64,000 nucleotides of DNA from Buttiauxella sp. A111 (GTDB lineage Bacteria; Pseudomonadota; Gammaproteobacteria; Enterobacterales; Enterobacteriaceae). Location: assembly GCF_014189855.1 (NCBI RefSeq), contig NZ_BJFN01000001.1, positions 620,001-684,000 on the forward strand. The letters are read 5' to 3'. The position numbers and the translations under genes are program-made. The notes under the pieces were generated by a model. That model worked only from the letters and a program-made list of their open reading frames with translations, did no database searches and was not told the origin of the DNA. This document shows, in pieces, positions 53,746 through 63,595 of the stretch (positions are counted from its first letter, which is position 1; every line of letters starts with the position of its first letter).

Positions 53746-54237
53746 TTAGGCAGTGGTACGTTCGTTCCATGAATCGGAATGAATGATGTTGCCGTCTTTG
53801 TAAGTCCAGGTGATTTTTTCGTAGCGCAGTTCAATGCGCTCAAGGTGGTTGTGTTTCTCTTTCGCCGGATCTTTGATGTCGTACATTTCTGGTGCCACTT
53901 TCACCAGCTTCACGTTTTCCAGTTTGGTGTTGAAATATTCAACCTCCTGGCCCGCGTCGTTGATTTTGTACCACTTGAATTCAGCGGATTTCAGGGTCTG
54001 GCCGGTGGTCACCGCTTTGTACAGATACGGGCTGGAGGAGTCGATTTCCTTGGTAAACAGGAACGGCGTATGAATACGGGTGCCTGTCAGCTTGCCGGTG
54101 TTGTTGTCAGTCGGGATATAAAGGTTGTGCTCCTGCGCCACCACTTCGATGCTGCCTTCGCGGTCTTTAACGTCTACAGAACCTTTAATGTCCGCACCGC
54201 CGTCGTCTTTCAGCCACAGATAAACAGGAATTGCCAT
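53746..54237 (-). CDS. hcp: T6SS tube protein Hcp (TssD)
   Basis: 163 aa, usual Hcp length. MAIPVYLWLKDDGGADIKGSV, then the hexamer-ring beta-barrel motifs (EVVAQEHNLYIPTD and IHTPFLFTKEIDSSSPYL) and an ELRYEKITWTYKDGNI strand. Hexamers stack into the inner tube and carry small effectors. Ribosome site GGAG 8-12 bases before ATG; the gene begins 2 bp after ompA and ends before a strong terminator. Confidence 0.97.
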   Translation of the reverse strand: MAIPVYLWLKDDGGADIKGSVDVKDREGSIEVVAQEHNLYIPTDNNTGKLTGTRIHTPFLFTKEIDSSSPYLYKAVTTGQTLKSAEFKWYKINDAGQEVEYFNTKLENVKLVKVAPEMYDIKDPAKEKHNHLERIELRYEKITWTYKDGNIIHSDSWNERTTA

Positions 54238-54239
54238 GG

Positions 54240-55976
54240 TTAGTTCTCCATTTCTTCAGTTGGGGCATCACCATCTTCCGTTGGATCCGGTGAGGCCATT
54301 TTTGCGCCTGGTAGCAGACAAGCATTTGCCTGCGGTACCAGACTGATTTCGACACGACGGTTGGCCGCGCGGCCCACTTCCGTGTCATTGGATTTCAATG
54401 GGCGGCTTTCGCCATAGCCCTGTACGGCAAAGCAGCTTTCCGGCACATCACCCGTATCGCGCATCCAGTCCCGCACCGATTCCGCACGTTTGAGCGACAG
54501 AATCTGATTGGATTTATCGTCACCCGTATCGTCGGTATGCCCTGCCACCACAATCAACCAGCCGGGTTTGGCCTTAATGCCGACCAGCGCATTAATCAAC
54601 ACCTTGGTGGAGCCGTTTTTCAGCAGATATTTGCCCGTATCGAACAGCGACAGGCTGTCCAGACGGATGGTTTTCGGTCCCTGGATAATTTTTTTGATGA
54701 CCGGGGGTGGCGGAGGGGGTGGCGACCAGCTGTTGATGGCACTTTGCAGCGGTGCAATCAGACGCATCCCCTGATACAAGCCGAGCGACAGGCGCATCGG
54801 CGCGCCGCTACGTAGCCAGCCGTCCAGTAAATCTGCATCACTGCGCAGTTGTTGTTGCGCCTGGACTTTAGGCGCCGGAGGTGTGCCCGTCAGACGGTTA
54901 TAGAGTGCGAGGTGGTCACCCACGCTTTGAATCAGGCGTTGGTTATTGATGAACGACGCCAGCATGGCAAACAGCAAGAACAGACCACATATCAGTCCTG
55001 CCAGTTGCCAGGTTTGCATCAGACGCGATACACCACGACGACGGGGCAGATACGGCAGCAACACATCCGGTAACGGCAGACATTCCTGGGTACGAATAAG
55101 GGTTGGTTGCAGCGTAGTGATACCCGCGACATGGGCCTGCCAAAGGTTATCGCGACTGCCCGTGACGGGAGTAAAACAACTCCCCCAGACGCACGGCGTC
55201 AGAGCCGGTAAATCGCCCTGCCGCTTGCTGATGACCTCGCGAATGTGGGTATCACACCAGGTCAGCAGGCTCTCCATCCAGAACACACTGCTCAGCCGCT
55301 CGAGATCGGTGCCGGCATTCAGTTCGCGACCCCATTCCGTCAGCGGCATCACGCCCGCGCCGGTTTCACGCACCTGGATGCCCGTAAGGCCTGGCGTGAC
55401 CGTATACCAGCGCTCAACCTGCGCATCGGATTGCCGCGGCGGTGAAAGCCAGGTGCTTATCCAGACCGGAGGAATACCCGACAGCCCGCTTTTGCACTGC
55501 ACGATGGCGCGATGCCAGGCGCGCAGTTTCTGGGTGAAATCGTCCTTGTCCTGATGCTGTTCCGGGATGACCGCCAGCAGCACGGAAATCTGTGCCACCA
55601 GTGCCGGGCGTTCAGCGGCCAGATGCTGTGCCAGCAGTGGAAGCTGCTCCGGCAACGCAACGGGCAGATACCAGCCCTGACGGGTTTCACGGAACGGCGT
55701 GCCACCGGAAAACAATGGTGCACTGTCGCCACAGACCAGCACCACAGCACCCTGAAAGTCCTCCGGCGGCAGGTTCGCATCCGCAATGTGCGCATGGGCG
55801 ATTTTGTTGCGACTGTCACGACGCCAGTGAAAATACCCCACCGCTCCGCAAACCAGCAGCACCATGATGCTGAGCGTCACACGGCTGGCTGTGCCCAACG
55901 GCCAGAAGCCGATAATCAGCCACAGCGCCAGGAAAGCCCCAAGGAGCAGCAGTATTAACTGTGTAATTCCGCGCAT
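54240..55976 (-). CDS. T6SS OmpA-family peptidoglycan-binding protein (TagL-like)
   Basis: 578 aa. Two N-terminal membrane helices (about 7-27, 31-48), a long soluble part, a third helix at about 325-345, a polyproline spacer, and a C-terminal OmpA-like domain (about 440-545) with AGHTDDTGDDKSN and LSLKRAESVRDWM, which would bind meso-diaminopimelate in peptidoglycan. It sits between tssL and hcp (gaps of 3 and 2 bp). It would anchor the envelope complex to the cell wall, since TssL here has no such domain. Confidence 0.88.
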   Translation of the reverse strand: MRGITQLILLLLGAFLALWLIIGFWPLGTASRVTLSIMVLLVCGAVGYFHWRRDSRNKIAHAHIADANLPPEDFQGAVVLVCGDSAPLFSGGTPFRETRQGWYLPVALPEQLPLLAQHLAAERPALVAQISVLLAVIPEQHQDKDDFTQKLRAWHRAIVQCKSGLSGIPPVWISTWLSPPRQSDAQVERWYTVTPGLTGIQVRETGAGVMPLTEWGRELNAGTDLERLSSVFWMESLLTWCDTHIREVISKRQGDLPALTPCVWGSCFTPVTGSRDNLWQAHVAGITTLQPTLIRTQECLPLPDVLLPYLPRRRGVSRLMQTWQLAGLICGLFLLFAMLASFINNQRLIQSVGDHLALYNRLTGTPPAPKVQAQQQLRSDADLLDGWLRSGAPMRLSLGLYQGMRLIAPLQSAINSWSPPPPPPPVIKKIIQGPKTIRLDSLSLFDTGKYLLKNGSTKVLINALVGIKAKPGWLIVVAGHTDDTGDDKSNQILSLKRAESVRDWMRDTGDVPESCFAVQGYGESRPLKSNDTEVGRAANRRVEISLVPQANACLLPGAKMASPDPTEDGDAPTEEMEN

Positions 55977-55979
55977 CCG

Positions 55980-56633
55980 TCAGTGCGTCCCTGTCAGGTG
56001 TGACACCATATTTGCAAGCATGGTCGATAGCAAAAACCACAGCGCAACCAGGATGGCAGCACCCAGCACCCAGGAAAACCAGTACGTTTTACGCCCGGCG
56101 CGCAGCCGTGAAGAACGCGAAACCACCGGTGTCTCCAGGGTCTGGGTGAACGGAGGAACCAGTTGATTAAGCTTGCGAACCACATCTTCGCGACGCTCAT
56201 CCCCCTGTTCGCGATAACGACCGACAAAGCCCAGCGTCAGCGCCCGGTAAAAACAGGTCAGCACCGCAGTATCCGGTGCAGGCTCCTGCAACACGGTACG
56301 AATACGCTCCCACAACTCCTCGCCAGCGTTTAGCGTGTTGAAGTAACGCGCCTGCAGTGGGTCTTTGAGCCATTTACTGTAGCCGCTATCAGGCTTCTGG
56401 CGGTTCATCACGCTTTCATCCAGCAGCGCACACTGGGTGTAAAGCATGTGATCGCAGCTCGCCTCACTGAATCCGGCCCGCGTTAATGCTTCACGCGCGC
56501 GGTCCATCCAGCCACAGGCCTGGCGATACAGCGCCTCCCCGTCGGTAATTTCCTGACCATTACGCAACTGGCTGACCATCAGCCAGCAGGGATAAAAGAT
56601 TTCATCAATCAGTGAAGGATTTATTTTGCTCAT
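55980..56633 (-). CDS. tssL: T6SS inner-membrane protein TssL (DotU)
   Basis: 217 aa. A cytosolic DotU helical domain (about 1-180, with LIDEIFYPCWLMVSQLRNG and CALLDESVMN) and one C-terminal membrane helix at about 188-210 (AILVALWFLLSTMLA). Short form without peptidoglycan-binding extension. It joins TssM in the envelope complex and contacts TssK. It overlaps tssK by 4 bp. Confidence 0.93.
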   Translation of the reverse strand: MSKINPSLIDEIFYPCWLMVSQLRNGQEITDGEALYRQACGWMDRAREALTRAGFSEASCDHMLYTQCALLDESVMNRQKPDSGYSKWLKDPLQARYFNTLNAGEELWERIRTVLQEPAPDTAVLTCFYRALTLGFVGRYREQGDERREDVVRKLNQLVPPFTQTLETPVVSRSSRLRAGRKTYWFSWVLGAAILVALWFLLSTMLANMVSHLTGTH

Positions 56634-57967
56634 GAGCGCAGCACCGCAAACAGTTCGAGTTTCACCTCACCCAACGTGCCCGGCGTATAGAAGGCACAGT
56701 TACCCGCCTCCAGCATTGCCTTCGCATCCGGACTGTTCAGATCGAGGGCGAAGTACTGGTTCTCAAGGCGTAGTGGTATAGCCGCTGGCACGTGAGACAG
56801 CGGTTTCATCGCAACACCACTGAGCGCGACGTTCACCACATCGGAAACCGCCTCGAAGCTGCCCGCCTTGCACAGCAGCGGGAACTGGGTCTGCAGTAAG
56901 TGATTCGGCAATGACGAACGAACCGAGAGATAGAAGTCCGCCCCTTCACGCAGGCGAGCATCGTGCAGCGAGCCGGTCCAGAACTGACCATCCTGTTTGA
57001 GGTCAATCGCCACCATGCGTGACGGCAGGCTCGCTTCGAGCAGTTTATCCAGCAAGGTAAACAGCGGCGGGAAGACCCGTTCCGGTGCGTCATGCTGATA
57101 CAGCGGGATATCCTCCGCTTTATGCTCAAGTGAGAAGGTCAGCAGGCTGCCCGCCAGACGGACCAGCTCGCGGTAGAAAAGCTCCGGATGGCGCGATGGG
57201 GCCTGAATCAGCTCTGTCAGTACCGGCTCAATGCTGTTTAACGCATTGAGTAGCCAGAACAGCGACACATCGGCGACGGCAAAATCCGCCATGCGCTCGT
57301 TGCTTTCCCGGCGCATAGCCATCAGGCGACGACGGCGGGCCTGCAGACGGTGCAGCAGATCGCCGAGTTCACTCAGTACCAACGGGCTGGCGGCAAGTGA
57401 AAGCATTGGCGGAATGAAGTTCGCATCCTGCATCCACTGGCCCTGGGCGCTGCGTATCAGACGCACCACCGGACAGGTCAGATATGCCGCGTTTTCCTGA
57501 TGGGCAAACCGCAGGGTGATGGCGTGGTGCATCACTGCCAGTTCTGTACGCTCATGCCCGGCCAGCTCCTGCACCGTGTGCCATTGCTGCTGCCAGCGGC
57601 GCGGGCGCTCACTGTCCTGACCATCGTCGAGATTGCCGCCGTTGGCGGATAACAGTGGCAGTGCCAGCACGATATCCACGCTTTCACGGTCAGTGACTGT
57701 GGACAGGTCACAGGCGGGCGGCAGGTTATCAGCCAGTTCAGTATCAATCTGCGTACCGTCCTGAAAACGGACAATCAGACGCAGGGCATTGAGACGCGAA
57801 AGCGCCAACGACCCGTTGTCAAAGGCGGCATCAATGACGCCCCACGGATTCGCCAGCGCCATATGGGCCACGCCGTCTGCCATATAGGCATCCCAGCGGG
57901 CCTGTTGCTGAAACTGTTGCGGGGCCAGAAAGGCCCCGTCAGTCCATAACGGACGATAGATTTTCAT
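56630..57967 (-). CDS. tssK: T6SS baseplate-membrane connector TssK
   Basis: 445 aa, normal length. N-terminal shoulder domain with PLWTDGAFLAPQQFQQQARW, where PQxFQ is family-typical, a helical middle domain at about 190-315 and a C-terminal domain that binds TssL/TssM. Trimers link the TssFG wedge to the membrane complex. It starts 12 bp after tssC and is coupled to tssL. Confidence 0.94.
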   Translation of the reverse strand: MKIYRPLWTDGAFLAPQQFQQQARWDAYMADGVAHMALANPWGVIDAAFDNGSLALSRLNALRLIVRFQDGTQIDTELADNLPPACDLSTVTDRESVDIVLALPLLSANGGNLDDGQDSERPRRWQQQWHTVQELAGHERTELAVMHHAITLRFAHQENAAYLTCPVVRLIRSAQGQWMQDANFIPPMLSLAASPLVLSELGDLLHRLQARRRRLMAMRRESNERMADFAVADVSLFWLLNALNSIEPVLTELIQAPSRHPELFYRELVRLAGSLLTFSLEHKAEDIPLYQHDAPERVFPPLFTLLDKLLEASLPSRMVAIDLKQDGQFWTGSLHDARLREGADFYLSVRSSLPNHLLQTQFPLLCKAGSFEAVSDVVNVALSGVAMKPLSHVPAAIPLRLENQYFALDLNSPDAKAMLEAGNCAFYTPGTLGEVKLELFAVLRS

Positions 57968-57979
57968 TCCGTCTCCCGG

Positions 57980-59527
57980 TTACGCCTTCGCCTTCGGCAT
58001 CTGCGAAACCAGCGACAGGTTGACGTCCATGCCTTCCACCTGGAAGTGCGGAACGGCATACAGTTTCACGCGGAAGAAGCCCGGGTTGTCTTCGATGTCT
58101 TCCACCAGAACCTTCGCATCGCGCAGCGGGTGAGATGCCTGCAGGTCGTCGCCCGGATCGGTCATTTCGGTGACCAGCGTGCGTACCCAGGTGTTCAGTT
58201 CCAGCTCAAGCAGACGGCGATCTTTGGTGGTACCGATGTTTTCACGCTGAATGAGTTTCAGGTAATGGGCGATGCGCGACAGCAGGAAAATGTACGGCAG
58301 ACGTGCGTTGATACGGCTGTTGGCGGTGGCATCAGCGGTGTCGTACAGCGCGGGTTTCTGCGCGGAGTTGGCAGAGAAGAAGCAGGAGTAGTCGCGGTTT
58401 TTGTAGTACGACAACGGAATGAAACCGAGATTGGCGAATTCAAACTCGCGGGTTTCCGGGATCATCACCTCTGATGGGATTTTCACCTGGTTGCCGGTGC
58501 CGAGGTCATACAGATGGATAGGCAGGTCCTGCACTGCACCACCGGCCTGTGGGCCACGGATTTGCACGCACCAGCCGTTGTTGATGAAGCTGCGTACCAT
58601 GTTGGCGGCAAAGGCGAATGATGCGTTGGTCCACAGGTATTTTTCGTGGTCCGGGCCTTTCACTTCTTCCACATAGTTGAAGCTGCGCACCGGTACGGTG
58701 TCCGGGCCATACGGCAGGCGACCCAGTACGCGTGGCATGGTCAGGCCGATATAGCGGGAGTCATCGGTATCGCGGAAGGATTTCCACTTGATGTACTCGG
58801 CGCGGTCAAAGTAGTTACCGATATCTTTAATGGCGGCGACTTCTTCCATCGAGTCTTTCAGGAAGAATTTCGGGCCGACTGAACCGATAAACGGCATGTG
58901 TGCCGCCGCAGACACTTTGGAGATGTTACGCAGCAGCGCCACGTCCTGAGCGGAAGCATCGAACTCGTAGTTGGAAATAACCGAACCAATCGGCTCACCA
59001 CCCGGCGTGTCATATTCGGCAATATAGGTGTGCGCATACAGGCCGCTCTGGATGATTTCAGGGGAGTCTTCGAAGTCCTGACGCAGATCGTCTTTAGAGA
59101 CATCCAGCACTTCGATTTTCACGTTCTGGCGGAAATCAGTGCGGTCCACCAGGTGCTTCAGGCCACGCCACGCGGATTCCACTTTCTGGAAGGCTTCGTG
59201 ATGCATAACAGCGTCAAGCTGGCGGGAAATCTGATGATCAAGCTGGGCGATGTGGTGATCCAGCAGAGTTTTGTCCAGACGTTCAACGGTTTGCCCGGAC
59301 TCTTTCAGGCGAGCCATAAAGACCTGGATTGCCGCGCTCACGCGCTGATCGGCAGTGACATCGGCCAGGGCCGCAGTATCCTGATAATCGTTCAGATCGT
59401 TAAGGGCAGACACTGGGGTCAGGTTGATTTTACTGAACAGAGAAGCATACACGCCGCCCGGTTGTGCATGCTCAAGCACGGTGGTCTGGCCGGTGGCAGA
59501 AGAGGCGTTTTCGTTATTGACTGACAT
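57980..59527 (-). CDS. tssC: T6SS contractile sheath large subunit TssC (VipB)
   Basis: 515 aa from ATG 59527 (MSVNNENASS); an ATG 6 bases upstream is also possible. Family hallmarks: ESAWRGLKHLVDRTDF, the sequence SNYEFDASAQDVALLRNIS, and the C-terminal LNTWVRTLVTEMTDPGDDLQASHPLRDAKV. It pairs with TssB to build the sheath, whose contraction drives the tube. Begins 35 bp after tssB. Confidence 0.96.
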   Translation of the reverse strand: MSVNNENASSATGQTTVLEHAQPGGVYASLFSKINLTPVSALNDLNDYQDTAALADVTADQRVSAAIQVFMARLKESGQTVERLDKTLLDHHIAQLDHQISRQLDAVMHHEAFQKVESAWRGLKHLVDRTDFRQNVKIEVLDVSKDDLRQDFEDSPEIIQSGLYAHTYIAEYDTPGGEPIGSVISNYEFDASAQDVALLRNISKVSAAAHMPFIGSVGPKFFLKDSMEEVAAIKDIGNYFDRAEYIKWKSFRDTDDSRYIGLTMPRVLGRLPYGPDTVPVRSFNYVEEVKGPDHEKYLWTNASFAFAANMVRSFINNGWCVQIRGPQAGGAVQDLPIHLYDLGTGNQVKIPSEVMIPETREFEFANLGFIPLSYYKNRDYSCFFSANSAQKPALYDTADATANSRINARLPYIFLLSRIAHYLKLIQRENIGTTKDRRLLELELNTWVRTLVTEMTDPGDDLQASHPLRDAKVLVEDIEDNPGFFRVKLYAVPHFQVEGMDVNLSLVSQMPKAKA

Positions 59528-59562
59528 AAGCATTATCTCGCATTAATCCGTTAAAAGAGGAG

Positions 59563-60057
59563 TTACGCCTTCGGCGCCAGGGCATTCAGTTCGTCACGCA
59601 ACTCATCGCTGAGAGACGGGTCTTTCAGGATACTTTCGAGCTCTTTGCGGAAAGTGACGTTATCAAGCAGGTTGGATTTGAGGTCGCGCAACAGGTTGCG
59701 CATCGCGAGCATGGCGCGCAGTTGTGGAATTTGGCGGGCCACTTGTTCAGGTTCGAAATCTTTCATTTCACTGAAAGCAAGTTTGATGTTCTCTTCAGAA
59801 CCGTCACCGGCGAGGGTATTTTCTACAGTGAGATTGACGGAAGGCGAGAATTCGGTCAGTACGCTGTTAAAGTTATTTTTGTTGATATTAATTTTTTCAC
59901 GTTCAGACAGGGGGCGATTTTCTTTACCGTTACTGTAATCCCCCATCACCACCAGCTTCAGGGGTAATTCCACTTTCTTTTGTGCGCCACCGGTATGCAC
60001 ATCGAGTTTAATATTTACACGCGCTTTTGGAATTTCATTCTGAAAGGAATTTGACAC
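59563..60057 (-). CDS. tssB: T6SS contractile sheath small subunit TssB (VipA)
   Basis: 164 aa starting with GTG at 60057; AAGGA lies about 9 bases upstream, and no in-frame ATG gives a full protein. Family motifs: ARVNIKLDVHTGGAQKKVELPLKLVVMGDYS and LSEREKINI. The first gene of the whole minus-strand T6SS run, so the main promoter should lie in 60058-60678. Confidence 0.95.
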   Translation of the reverse strand: MSNSFQNEIPKARVNIKLDVHTGGAQKKVELPLKLVVMGDYSNGKENRPLSEREKININKNNFNSVLTEFSPSVNLTVENTLAGDGSEENIKLAFSEMKDFEPEQVARQIPQLRAMLAMRNLLRDLKSNLLDNVTFRKELESILKDPSLSDELRDELNALAPKA

Positions 60058-60678
60058 GTCATTAGATCCTTATGAAGGGCGATAGAATACGGTGAGCGTC
60101 ATTCGCTCACTTCAGGAATGTAAAGCACTAAAACGGACGGGAAGTTTCAGAGAAAGTATCATTGAAAAATGGAAAATGTAATAGTTTCATTTTAAAAATG
60201 AGTATTTTAAGAATTCTCGCCTACCCATAAAAACATAACTAAAAGTGATAACCAGAAAAACAAATCAAACATAACCAATTGAAATTAAATGTTTTTTTAC
60301 TTTGTACGACATGAGAAATTAATTGTAATCATCCGCCATCATCAATATCACAAAAAATATTAAACGTAGTTATGCAAATAATTACATTCACTACAAAAAT
60401 ATCTTTGCATGGATTCATTTCCACCATCAATTTTTGCTATGCAAGGTCTTCATCAAATGATGATGGTCATTTCTGTAGTTTGCTCAATGTTGTTTTTCGC
60501 TTGCTCATTATTAATAGCGCCATGCACAGCGTGAGATGTATCGATTCGACTCGATATTTAACCCCCCTCCCCTTCAGATATGAATTTTGATTATTGAAAA
60601 CACCTATTTAAATGCCACTCCCAGACTAACCTTTTACAATTTATAAGTTTTTTTAAATTATTTTTCATAGGATTTGAA
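60058..60678. promoter_or_regulatory. AT-rich divergent intergenic region between tssB and the autotransporter
   Basis: About 620 bp, strongly AT-rich, with no convincing gene. It must hold the main T6SS promoter (minus strand) and that of the autotransporter (plus strand). GTGAGCG and CGCTCAC (60092-60110) form a hairpin in the tssB leader. No sigma-54 site is visible. The base composition would suit H-NS silencing, as for many T6SS clusters, but this is inference. Confidence 0.55.
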
Positions 60679-63558
60679 ATGAATAAAGTGTTTAAGGTTG
60701 TATATAATCACATAACTAAAATAAAATCAGCAGCTTCTGAACTCGCTAAAGGCGGTGTCCAGGTCGGAGTTGTTTGCGCGACACTACTGCCTGTAGCAGG
60801 AACGGCGTTTGCGGCTGAACTGGAAGTTGGGGAAATGAATGTTGAAAACTATTACGGTGGTGTTTGGGCAGGAAATCAATATACATCGAACTCATCTGAA
60901 TGGCATCCAGTATATAATGACATCACAGCAAATATTGATTTAACTCAGCACCGTGTTATTGCAGCCGACCTTATTATCCCAGGTGAAAACCCTGTCAATA
61001 TTGTAACAGAAGGCGCGAGCATTACTTTAAAAAATAATAACATAGAACATGGTGAGATCGCGGGTTTTATATACGATAAAAATGCGGCCATTCCGACCTT
61101 CGGCCTCAATGACAGCATCACTTCAGGAGGGTACAATATCACTCTTGATAATATAACCGGTTCCGCCACAGTATATGGTAATGTTATACGTGGTGCGGCA
61201 GGCGACATCACTACTGCAACAAATAATATTCATATTTGCAATTCAACGCTTGGAAGTTTGAGAGGAAGCTATGTTGCATATTCTGGTTCCGACGGCGGAC
61301 AAATCAATATGGGTGGCAACAATATTGAAATACACGGCTCGCAGGATGAATACTCCAGGCCCAACGTTTATGGTGTCGACATACAATTAACCTCTACATC
61401 ATCAAATGGTTATGTAAGTGCTATACATACCGGCAATAATAATATCAAAATTATGGATGGAGCCCAAATTAATAATGTAAGTTTCAGCAATATCTCCGCA
61501 GATGGAAGAGATGCTGACTATAATCCAACGATGAAGGTTGGTGTGATTGACCTGGGAAGTTCCTCATTATTAGTATCAAACTCAACAGTCTTCTGGATAT
61601 TCGATGATCACATATCTAACCTCGTTGATGGCACTATTATTATTGGTGGCAATGATAATATTGTAGTTAAAAATTCCGATATCGGTGCAGGTATTAGTGC
61701 GGGATATGGTGATGATGTTATTGATGTCAGTGACTCCAGAATTGATTATCATATTGATAGTGGACCTGGCGATGATAATATAACGTTTAAAAACTCATCC
61801 ACTCAGGTTATTTTTGGTGAAGGTGGCGATGATCAAATCACTATTGAAGGGTCGTCTTCAGTATCGGGAACGATCAGTGGAAATAGATATAAAGATGACG
61901 GTAACACTCCCGGAGAGATTAACTCCCTTGTATTTAAAAATACAACTTTTTCTTCTCAAAAATACACCGATATATATTACTTTGCCAAGGTTGATTTAAT
62001 TGAAGGTACGCAGTTTACGTTAAATAAAGATCTGGATCTGGGAAAATATACTGGGTTTAATTTTGATACCGGGAGTAAACAAGAAGTCCAGCTTACTCCG
62101 GTGATGAGTATCGATGATACCAGTAATCTGATTGTTACGCAGGGAAGTCACACGCTGACGGCGGATTTAAATAACAACGGTTTGGTAACCATTGGAACGG
62201 ACGCTGATGATCTCGGCACAACGTTCACTGTTGCAGGTAATCTGGAGGGAAATGGTAAGTTCGCGATGCGCACCGATATCGCGGCCCTGAAAGGCGATCT
62301 GCTGAATATCACAGGTAATGTCTCTGGCAACCACAGTTTGCTGATTGCTGATAGCGGTAATGAGCCTAAAACCTCAGAGGGTGAATTAACCCTGGTCACC
62401 ACTGGCGGAGGAAAAGGAATATTTACCCTGGCCGGGGGATATGTTGATGCCGGTGCATTCCGTTACGGCCTGGTCAAATCCGCAAATAACTGGAATCTGG
62501 CATTGGATTCTCTCATTGAGCCCCTCCCTGTCTCCCCTGAAACACCGGATGTTGTCCCCGAAATTCCGGGTGTTGAACCTGCAACGCCAGTCAATCCTGA
62601 AGTCCCGTCAGGCCCAATTGCGCCACCTGTCATTAAACCTGACAACCTGAGTAAAGGGGCTAACGCAGCGGTGGGTAACCAGGCGGCACTGGCTGTCCTG
62701 GCTGATGCAGAAATGGGCACCCTCGTTCAGCGTATGGGTGAACTCCGTCTGGAAGAGGGTGTGAATGCAGGTGTCTGGGCGCGCGGCGTGACCAGAAACT
62801 ACAACATCGCCACGCGTACGAGCCGTGACTTTGACCAGAATATCAGCGGTCTGGAACTTGGTGCGGATAAAGCCATTGCTCTGTCAAACGGTACACTCTA
62901 TCTGGGCGGACTGGTGGGGCAAACCAGCTCCAGCCAGAACTTTAATGAAGGGGTATCCAGTGATATTGACAGCACCACGCTGGGTGCCTATGCCACGTAT
63001 TTCCATGAAAGTGGCTTCTACGTCGATACTATTCTGAAATATAACCGCTTTGGTACCGATACACAGTTTAACAGTAATGTCGGTGAACGAATCAAAAGCA
63101 GTGGCAGCACCAACGGGTATGGGATAAGCGTTGAAGCGGGTAAGCGTTTTGCAATGAGTCGCCATACGTTCATTGAACCGCAGACCCAAATTTATGTGAC
63201 ACACGTTGAAGGTACCAGTTATACCCAAAATGACGGTCTGTCTGTTCAGGGTGACAACATGGATATTGTTCAGGGTCGTGTCGGTGCCCGCATTGGCAGC
63301 AACGTTGAGCTGATGAATATGCCGCTCGAGCCTTATGTAACAGCGTCTTATATTGCCGCCAGTAACAACAACAGTTCTGTCCGGGTTAACGGTTATCGCC
63401 TTGACAGTGAGTTACCGGGCAATCGGACAGAAGTGGGTGCAGGGATTTCCGCTCAACTGACCCCCAATGCCAAAGTCTATGCAGAAGCACAGTATGTAGA
63501 CGGGAATAATATTAAATCTCCCATTGGCGGGAATGTAGGATTCAGAATTAACTTCTGA
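60679..63558 (+). CDS. Type Va autotransporter with RTX-like repeats in the passenger
   Basis: 959 aa. The extended signal peptide (MNKVFKVVYNHITK) is cleaved near TAFA-A. The passenger, about 48-610, is rich in Asn and Asp and looks like a beta-helix. At about 340-390 three RTX-type nonapeptides occur: AGYGDDVID, SGPGDDNIT and GEGGDDQIT, likely calcium-binding turns. A Pro-rich linker follows at about 615-655, then the 12-strand outer-membrane barrel (about 695-959) ending in Phe. Ribosome site AGGA. Probably a surface adhesin or biofilm factor; substrate unknown. Confidence 0.88.
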   Translation: MNKVFKVVYNHITKIKSAASELAKGGVQVGVVCATLLPVAGTAFAAELEVGEMNVENYYGGVWAGNQYTSNSSEWHPVYNDITANIDLTQHRVIAADLIIPGENPVNIVTEGASITLKNNNIEHGEIAGFIYDKNAAIPTFGLNDSITSGGYNITLDNITGSATVYGNVIRGAAGDITTATNNIHICNSTLGSLRGSYVAYSGSDGGQINMGGNNIEIHGSQDEYSRPNVYGVDIQLTSTSSNGYVSAIHTGNNNIKIMDGAQINNVSFSNISADGRDADYNPTMKVGVIDLGSSSLLVSNSTVFWIFDDHISNLVDGTIIIGGNDNIVVKNSDIGAGISAGYGDDVIDVSDSRIDYHIDSGPGDDNITFKNSSTQVIFGEGGDDQITIEGSSSVSGTISGNRYKDDGNTPGEINSLVFKNTTFSSQKYTDIYYFAKVDLIEGTQFTLNKDLDLGKYTGFNFDTGSKQEVQLTPVMSIDDTSNLIVTQGSHTLTADLNNNGLVTIGTDADDLGTTFTVAGNLEGNGKFAMRTDIAALKGDLLNITGNVSGNHSLLIADSGNEPKTSEGELTLVTTGGGKGIFTLAGGYVDAGAFRYGLVKSANNWNLALDSLIEPLPVSPETPDVVPEIPGVEPATPVNPEVPSGPIAPPVIKPDNLSKGANAAVGNQAALAVLADAEMGTLVQRMGELRLEEGVNAGVWARGVTRNYNIATRTSRDFDQNISGLELGADKAIALSNGTLYLGGLVGQTSSSQNFNEGVSSDIDSTTLGAYATYFHESGFYVDTILKYNRFGTDTQFNSNVGERIKSSGSTNGYGISVEAGKRFAMSRHTFIEPQTQIYVTHVEGTSYTQNDGLSVQGDNMDIVQGRVGARIGSNVELMNMPLEPYVTASYIAASNNNSSVRVNGYRLDSELPGNRTEVGAGISAQLTPNAKVYAEAQYVDGNNIKSPIGGNVGFRINF

Positions 63559-63575
63559 GTTTTCATTCTTAATGG

Positions 63576-63595
63576 GCTGTCGCATTAACGACAGC
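63576..63595 (+). terminator. Hairpin after the autotransporter gene
   Basis: GCTGTCG and CGACAGC form a 7-bp stem with loop CATTAA, 17 bp past the stop codon. No T-run follows, so termination would be weak or Rho-dependent. Confidence 0.4.

Noticed and set aside
60372..60590. A 72-codon frame in the tssB-autotransporter gap
   Set aside because: Very AT-rich, no ribosome-binding site and no recognisable features; most likely a chance frame.
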